This document shows positions 57,931 to 64,000 of a DNA stretch of 64,000 bases, piece by piece. The position numbers were made by a program, and so were the translations under genes. The stretch is from Straminergon stramineum (taxonomy: Eukaryota; Streptophyta; Bryopsida; Hypnales; Calliergonaceae): NCBI GenBank assembly GCA_963920665.1, contig OY987268.1, positions 11,100,501-11,164,500 on the forward strand. Reading direction: 5' to 3'. The notes beneath the pieces are model-generated. The model made no database searches and was not told the origin of the DNA. It worked only from the letters and a program-made list of their open reading frames with translations. Within the stretch, counting starts at the first letter, position 1. Each line of letters begins with the position of its first letter.

Positions 57931-60900
57931 CTTAAAGAAGTTGTGAACACCAAATGTCTGATGGATGATAGAGAGTCCTTCTATCTAGAACAAGGTGCAA
58001 ACATTCATTCTAAGAATTTTGTATAAAAATGGTAGGTCTTTCCAAGTAGTTTGATCTCTAATTAATGCTCTTGGTTTTTTCCTAAACAAATGATACACAT
58101 GGTACCTAAAAGGTTGGTTTGCATATGACCAATCTGTCTTTCTCGGATTAATAATGTTAACTATGTAGCAATACACCAACCTAAAAGTGTTTGAAAGATG
58201 ACAAAGAATCTTTTTATGAAAGACAAAGGTTCATCTTTGGAATTTTGTATAAATAGGGAATGTCTTGTATAATAGTTTAACCTCCAATGAGTGCTATTGG
58301 GTTATTTTAAGCAAATGATTCACACAATACTAAAAGGATGATTTTCATTGTGACAAGCATTGTGACCAACTTGGTATTCTAAGGGTAATGTCCCCCAATA
58401 AATTCACCATTCAAAATTCATCCAAACATGGGGGAATAGAAAAGTTAGGCTTCTTTCACACACAATATCAAGATTCCTCGTCGGATCATTCTAGAAGAAA
58501 TCTATATTTTTTTAATGGGTTATTTGTGATGTCCACATGTTCTCTCATGTTAACAATGACATTTGAAGTAATGTCAAGATGTTAGTTGGAACATTAAACG
58601 TAATATAAAAACTAGTGGACATCCCCAAAAAAGAGTTAAAGAATATATAGGTTTCTTCTAGTAGCTAGAGCACCCATGATAATAAAAATTCTTGTAGATA
58701 TCTACCACAAGTAAGCAAGTGGTAACATAGTCAATTCTTAGCACCAACAAAATTGCTAATAACATTTGTAATTATATAATACTAGAACAAAACAAGTTGC
58801 AATGTAACAACACTTAAAAGGATTGATCCAACTAAAAGGTTTTATTTTGATGATGTTTGGATATCTTTAAATTTAGCATGAATAAAAAAATTGGTGAATG
58901 AAATGCTATATAGATGAGAATGTGATGCAATATGCAATCAACATAACAAACTAATGACTAATTTTGGAATGCTTGTTTCCATGTAATCCCCATCCTTGTA
59001 TATTTACGAGTACATAGCTACATAGTCACACACATATATGTTTTATTTTTATTTTTTCTACTTGTCAACTCTCTAACAAGTCTTCCAAAAAATACAAGAC
59101 TCAAGAATGTAGCAAGGTCTTTCAACTTTAAGGGTTTTCTTTTCTTTAGATCTTTTTGTGAACTAAAATAAGAGGATAGAGGTTTTGTCTCTCTCCTTTT
59201 TAACATCTTCCTTGCAAAGCTCTTGAAATGTAGAGAATCCCAAGAGAGATTATTTATAATTTTGTGTAAGTTAGTGTTGGATGAGCACATGGACATGATT
59301 CACCCCATTTCCCCTGCAATTGTGGGGATGAGTCATCAAGGAAAAGCCACGGGACAGAGAAGCTCACAAGTGATTGTCATGCGTGATTAGCCTCTTCCCT
59401 GGCTCCGCTCCTGACCACCCTCACCCAGCACGTTCTTGGCAAGGCAATTTGCAAGTCCAACAGTACTGACAGTCTGTAAGCTTCAGCGTATAAGTTTATT
59501 AGTAAGGGTAACTTATGTCAAACCACTCATCTCCACTACGAAAACTTACAGACACTTACAGAAAGTGAATTTACTAATAAGGTTGGTACACCAGAGTTTT
59601 TTGGGGGGGCAAGTGTCAACTTGTTGGCTTCACATTACAGGCCAAAATTTGTAGGGACAGCAACAGAGACATCAAAATTTGGTGGGTCGAGTGAACTTTC
59701 GCTCAAAACAAAAAAGTTGGGGGTATGCCCCTTGCCTAAAATCTTCATCTCCATTGGGTGAACATCTCCAAAGTCAATATGGAACCTCTGTGGAGGAAAC
59801 GATTTCAGAACCTCAACCCAAAAAAACTTTGACCCTTCATAACTTTTGTATACAATATCCAAATGTCGTGTTTTTGGTGCATTGGAATCTCCTTTTGTTT
59901 GTGAACAAGAAGATATAAAACTTTGACCAATCTAATAATAGGCAGTGAATGTTTACAGCACCAAAAAGTGGCGCTTTCAGAGGTGATTGCCTTATCTTAG
60001 TAGCGACCTGCGGCGGTGGCTTTGTGGAGTGCCGATGCATTTTTTAATTTTCTAGCACAGTGTTTTTGGTTGTTTTTTTCTACACATACACGTATGAACA
60101 CCAACCGTAATTGATATGTGCGAAGCTCTGCTTACAGCAAAAATGACATATGGTGCCCACCTACTCATGACGTCTTAGTCAAATTGGTTTGGGAGTAAGC
60201 TAACTTATGCTTAGGGCGCACTTACATGTAGGCCCAGTGAGCATCTTTCTGCCCAATTCAAGCAATAGGATGAAACAGGCTCAATCGATTGTCTTGCCAG
60301 GGTGGGCAAGCAGGAAAGGAAGAGTTGAAGTTTCACTGATATTGGTGGAGAACTTCGTTGGTGAAATCTATCATGATGATCACCCATTTCCAATCACTTA
60401 AGCAATTCAACCTCTCTACAACATGGGTAATGTTCAAGAAAAATTTTCTCCTTGTAGAGAAATAGATTTTAGAAGGATTTCATAATTTCCTAAATTTTTT
60501 CCCTTAAAAGCAAGATTATCACAAATTTTTTTCATAATGATTCTATTTGTCTCATTCTTGATATATAGGCAAACCTATTTCTAACCATAGGATGGTTCCA
60601 TAATTGAAGTAAGGCTTTCAATGTACACATTATGATCATCATAAGCTTTCAATCTACTACTCCTAGACATTTTTTGTTGTCCCCAAGGTCTTGCGGTGCA
60701 TGAGTTGTCACCTACACTTGATTTTATGAGAAATGGAGCATCCTAAACTATGAGAATGGGAAAGTGATTGAAAATGGGTGATCTCCTTTAGACTATCTTG
60801 AGGGAATTTAATGTGTAAACTTCTTAGTGTATCCCTCCCCACCCACTAGGTCCACATGAAAGTACAATTCTTATTTTCACCTTATAGCACTCCCCATGAA

Positions 60901-61029
60901 GTTTCCCCAATGACCGATACATGTAAGGAGGCCCTTAGGACTAAAGAAATCCCTGCATCCCGCATTGGGGCGCATGATATTCATACTCTCCTACAGTAGT
61001 AGATAAGGCAATACATTACAATAGGCTAT
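57931..61029. other. Spacer with no recognised gene
   Basis: AT-rich to 59.3 kb, then somewhat richer in GC to 60.4 kb. Frames at 59018-59296 (minus) and 59679-60401 are short and carry no signature. A partial inverted repeat (AGTTTATTAGTAAG / TTTACTAATAAGG) lies at 59489-59583. Confidence 0.5.
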
Positions 61030-61085
61030 GTTGGTGGGGGGTTTTTAGAAACAAATGAAATGGAATTTCATTGCAAAGAGGGTCT
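61030..61085 (-). repeat. L1-type 3' tail
   Basis: Minus strand: TGCAATGAAATTCCATTTCA followed by TTTGTTTC and A-rich sequence. It is nearly identical to 36955-36995, and immediately followed (on plus) by a K element. Confidence 0.5.
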
Positions 61086-61108
61086 TTGAATATCGGCCTT
61101 TCGAAGGA

Positions 61109-61328
61109 GCTGGGGTGGATCGACCCCTCACTCATCAATCTAAGGGTGCATGTAAAAAAAACACCTGTTTTGTGCTTCATTAATTTATCTTTTGTATCTC
61201 TCCAAATGTATTTGAGGCCTTTGATTGCAAATATGAATTCAAAATTTGCAAATTTTATCATGCATGACAAATAAAAAATTTCAGGTTTTTCCCTTGAGGA
61301 CAAGCAAGGGGGGCAATCCACCCCGGCC
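61109..61328. mobile_element. K-type MITE beside an L1 tail
   Basis: GCTGGGGTGGATCGACCCC at left, GGGGCAATCCACCCCGGCC at right. Flanks TTTCGAAGG and TTTCAAAGA may be a mutated 9-bp duplication. Confidence 0.65.
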
Positions 61329-61393
61329 TTTCAAAGAGAAGGGAGGGGAGTCTCATGCATGGAGATGATGTAGAAGTACCTATTGTCAACACT

Positions 61394-62317
61394 TTAACCT
61401 CTAAAGTCCCATTGTACCCTCGAGGGACAAAATGGATTTCAGACAAGCTCCTACAATCTGAATAATCATCATGATTTTTTTGAAACTTTTTTGAAAAAAA
61501 ACATAAGTTTTCTAGGAATATTGTTTTTATTTTTATCAATATCTAGGAGCAAAAGTTATGGCACAAAAATTCCTTTTTTTAGGTGCATAGAGCAAAAATC
61601 CACTCACATTAAAATAAAATAAAATTTAATAAAATAATTTATTCACATATTTTCATTTTATCTACATGGGAAGCTTTGATTCATTCCATTTGGATTTGTA
61701 ATGTGAAAGTTATGGACGATCTTATTTTTCGGGCAATTGGAGCATCTTCTTGAAAAAATAACTCTTAGGATTTTTTTCAGAATGCAATTTTCACAATTTC
61801 TCAAAAAAAAATGTTCAATAAGATTCAGTTTTCTTGCTAAAACAATCTCATCATTGGGATTGATGTGTTTCAATCCCATCTTAGAGCTATTAACGATTTA
61901 GTTTTTCTTTTAATCTTGGACCTACTTCTACTTAACAATTTCTTAAAGAATGAAAATCAAGAGTTTTTAAAAAAAATAAAAATTTCGTAGATTTTCAAAT
62001 CAATTCTTCAATACAAAAGAAATTAAATTCAAAATATGCACTGCAATTTTTTTTCACAAATGGGGTTCAAAGTCATTTGAAATTGAAGGCCAAAGTTCAA
62101 AAAAACTTGTTTTTTCCACATTTGAATGCTAATATCTTCCAATTTGTATGGTCAAACTTCATGAAATTTTTATCTCTTGATCTGAGACTATTGAAGTACA
62201 AGATCCTATGGCAAGATAAAAAAAAACATTTTTTTGTATTCTTAGGTGAGCACAATAGAACTAGAAATTTTTGAGTGGTTTTTGATAGAAATATGGCCTT
62301 CGGACTTTAGGGGTTAA
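61394..62317 (-). mobile_element. TTAA-target MITE, subfamily E, inverted
   Basis: Ends TTAA-CCTCTAAAGTCCC and GGACTTTAGGGG-TTAA. The body is the reverse complement of 1028-1960. Its right TTAA is also the left TTAA of the neighbouring A element. Confidence 0.8.
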
Positions 62318-63843
62318 CCCTTTAAGTTCGTTGACTATGTTTTCACCAAAAACGCTCCAAAACTACTATTTCTGGGACAGGTACCAAATTTTAGAAAAAA
62401 TATATTTTTGGACACATGTAATCGTAGGATCTTATATTACGGTAGTTTGAAAAGATGTGGAAAAAATTTCGGAAATTTCCACCATGTAGATTGCAAGATA
62501 GTAGCATTGGAAGTGACAAAACCCCTTTTTTTAGCCCTACAAAAAAATGGGCAACTGCACTTCACAAGCTCACAATTGTATGAAAACATCTATAAAATGG
62601 TGATGCTTCTTTGGATTCACTCTTCAAGTCAAGTACTCAAGTTGGCAACATGCTTGAAAATTTTTAGACCATTTGGAATTGTACAACGTATAGGAAAAAA
62701 ATAGTAAGTAGAAAGAAGTAGAAAATGATTCAAAATACTAAATTGTTAAAAATTTAGTTATGGAATTGAAAAATGCCAATCCCAATGGTTGAAATGTTCT
62801 AATAAACAATCAATATCCTATGATATTATTTTTTTCAAAATATATTGAAAATTGAATAAAATAAAGGACTTCAAAGTTTATTTTAGAGTAGAGAATCCAT
62901 AACTGCTTGCAAACTATAACTCCTCATGACTTTTGACTCATTGATCAAAATGGAATGATTTAAAGCTTTTTACTTATATATAACTTTAGAAAACCAATTT
63001 CAATTTTTTGTTTCTGAAAAAAGTGATTTTTTTATGAGCTTGGACTACCCATTTATGAAAAAAAGTAACATATCAGGCCATAACTTTTGACTCATATTTT
63101 CAAATGTCATGAAATTTTGTGCATATGAAAGATATTCCTTGTCCCCAATCCTTCTATTAAAATTTCAGCCTAAAATATGCAAATCTCTAGTCACATGTAC
63201 TTGCCCAAAATTTCTATGCCCAGGAAGATCACTTAGTGTATCCATGACAAACCACGTGTGTTAAAGTGATTTTTTGACCCCCTATATACTTTTTAATAAA
63301 TAATAATTTCAACCTATAACTTTGAGCTTTTTTTAATAATGACCATATGTTTCTACTGCCAAAATTCCCTACTCAAATAACATATGAAATGATTTCTAGA
63401 ATAGGTTGAATAATGAACTAAAATGGCATGTTTTTAAACTCAAATATTTATAGAGAATACATTTTAGATGACCATTGCATCATTATTCAAGAAAAATGAA
63501 CTTTCAATAGGGTGTTACTTTTAGGAATTTTTTGTTCATTTTTTAGAAAAAAATTTCTTATATAAAATAAGTGTGTGAAAGTTATTTTCAGTTGTGTAGT
63601 GTATCTTTTTACTTCAAAAATTTGTAACTAATTATAATTATCTAACAAAAATACCAATAATTCACAACATAAACTTTCAAAGTAGAAAAATCTAGTCATA
63701 TTTTTTTTTCCTTTTATTTAAATTTTAGAATATAGTATAGGGGGTCTAAAATCTTAACACACGTAGTTCCTAATGGATACACTAAGTAATCTTCCCGGGT
63801 TTCTATGTTACCAAAAAAATCACGTTGGTCCTTTAGGGGTTAA
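62314..63843 (+). mobile_element. TTAA-target MITE, subfamily A, interrupted by F
   Basis: TTAA-CCCTTTAAGTTCG at left, GGTCCTTTAGGGG-TTAA at right. Without the 589 bp added by F and its target duplication it has the usual A length. Shares TTAA 62314-62317 with the E element to its left. Confidence 0.8.
63219..63799. mobile_element. F-type MITE with 8-bp target duplication, nested in an A element
   Basis: Inverted termini CCCAGGAAGATCACTTAGTG and its partner (right end reads CACTAAGTAATCTTCCCGGG). TTTCTATG is duplicated at 63211-63218 and 63800-63807. Removing the insert restores the A-element sequence seen at about 9870-9890. An 8-bp duplication suggests a hAT-type mobiliser. Confidence 0.85.
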
Positions 63844-64000
63844 GCAATTTTGCAAACTTTCAGGTGGAATCAATGTATGAGATTATTTGTAATATAAAGG
63901 CTACTAAAAATCATAAATTTTCAAAAAAATAACCATTTGGGGAATATATATATATGAATAGGGTACAAATTTAGGAAGTTTAAACACATAATGTACTCCA

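Noticed and set aside
1028..63843. Repeated CCCTAAA strings as interstitial telomere repeats
   Set aside because: They occur singly at element ends next to TTAA, never as tandem CCCTAAA arrays.

Overview
The window is nuclear DNA from a eukaryote, most likely a land plant with a large, repeat-rich genome. It is AT-rich and has almost no long open reading frames. It carries the 3' ends of L1-type LINEs, one of them encoding the plant zf-RVT signature (WAIWLQHNDMVF). It also carries a decayed hAT transposase and a very dense population of short inverted-repeat elements (MITEs). There are no operons, Shine-Dalgarno sites or CRISPR arrays. I cannot name the species.

The only credible protein-coding gene occurs twice, in direct orientation, in a segmental duplication (about 10.6-22.2 kb and 45.0-54.0 kb). 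By joining short open segments at consensus splice sites and comparing the two copies, I reconstruct a seven-exon gene of about 223 codons. Exon lengths (54, 93, 80, 202, 82, 72, 89) and intron phases are identical in both copies. The predicted product is a small membrane protein with two hydrophobic segments, a cysteine-bearing middle domain and a roughly 60-residue tail. I do not recognise its family. Each copy is preceded by several kb of unusually GC-rich sequence that is similar between copies but shows no convincing coding frame.

The duplication works as a natural experiment: at many sites one copy holds a mobile element and the other keeps the empty site. Two elements start with CCCC(C)TAAR-like ends and sit at TTAA, where the other copy has a single TTAA. 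This identifies a large family of piggyBac-like TTAA-target MITEs (subfamilies called A, B, D, E and H here), which makes up much of the window from 1 kb to the right end. Other MITE groups are: C (about 20-bp termini related to GGTGATTGCAAGAAACACTT), F (8-bp target duplication), J (TAAGGTAGG termini), K (GCCGGGGTGAA termini), a TA-target element, a CTA-target element and several fold-backs. Several are nested.

Layout: 0-10 kb, TTAA MITEs and AT-rich spacer; 10-22 kb, duplication copy 1 with the gene; 22-27 kb, MITEs; 27.6-30.0 kb, an unexplained field of 11-bp words built as 3+5+3 bases (GAC-N5-GAC, GTC-N5-GTC and CCA-N5-TGG); 30.5-31.2 kb, L1 fragments; 33.4-35.7 kb, hAT pseudogene with decayed tandem repeats upstream; 37-42.4 kb, nested MITEs; 45-54 kb, duplication copy 2; 54-64 kb, more MITEs. 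The 11-bp word field is the most unusual signal. It is not a tandem repeat and I can assign it to no known feature.
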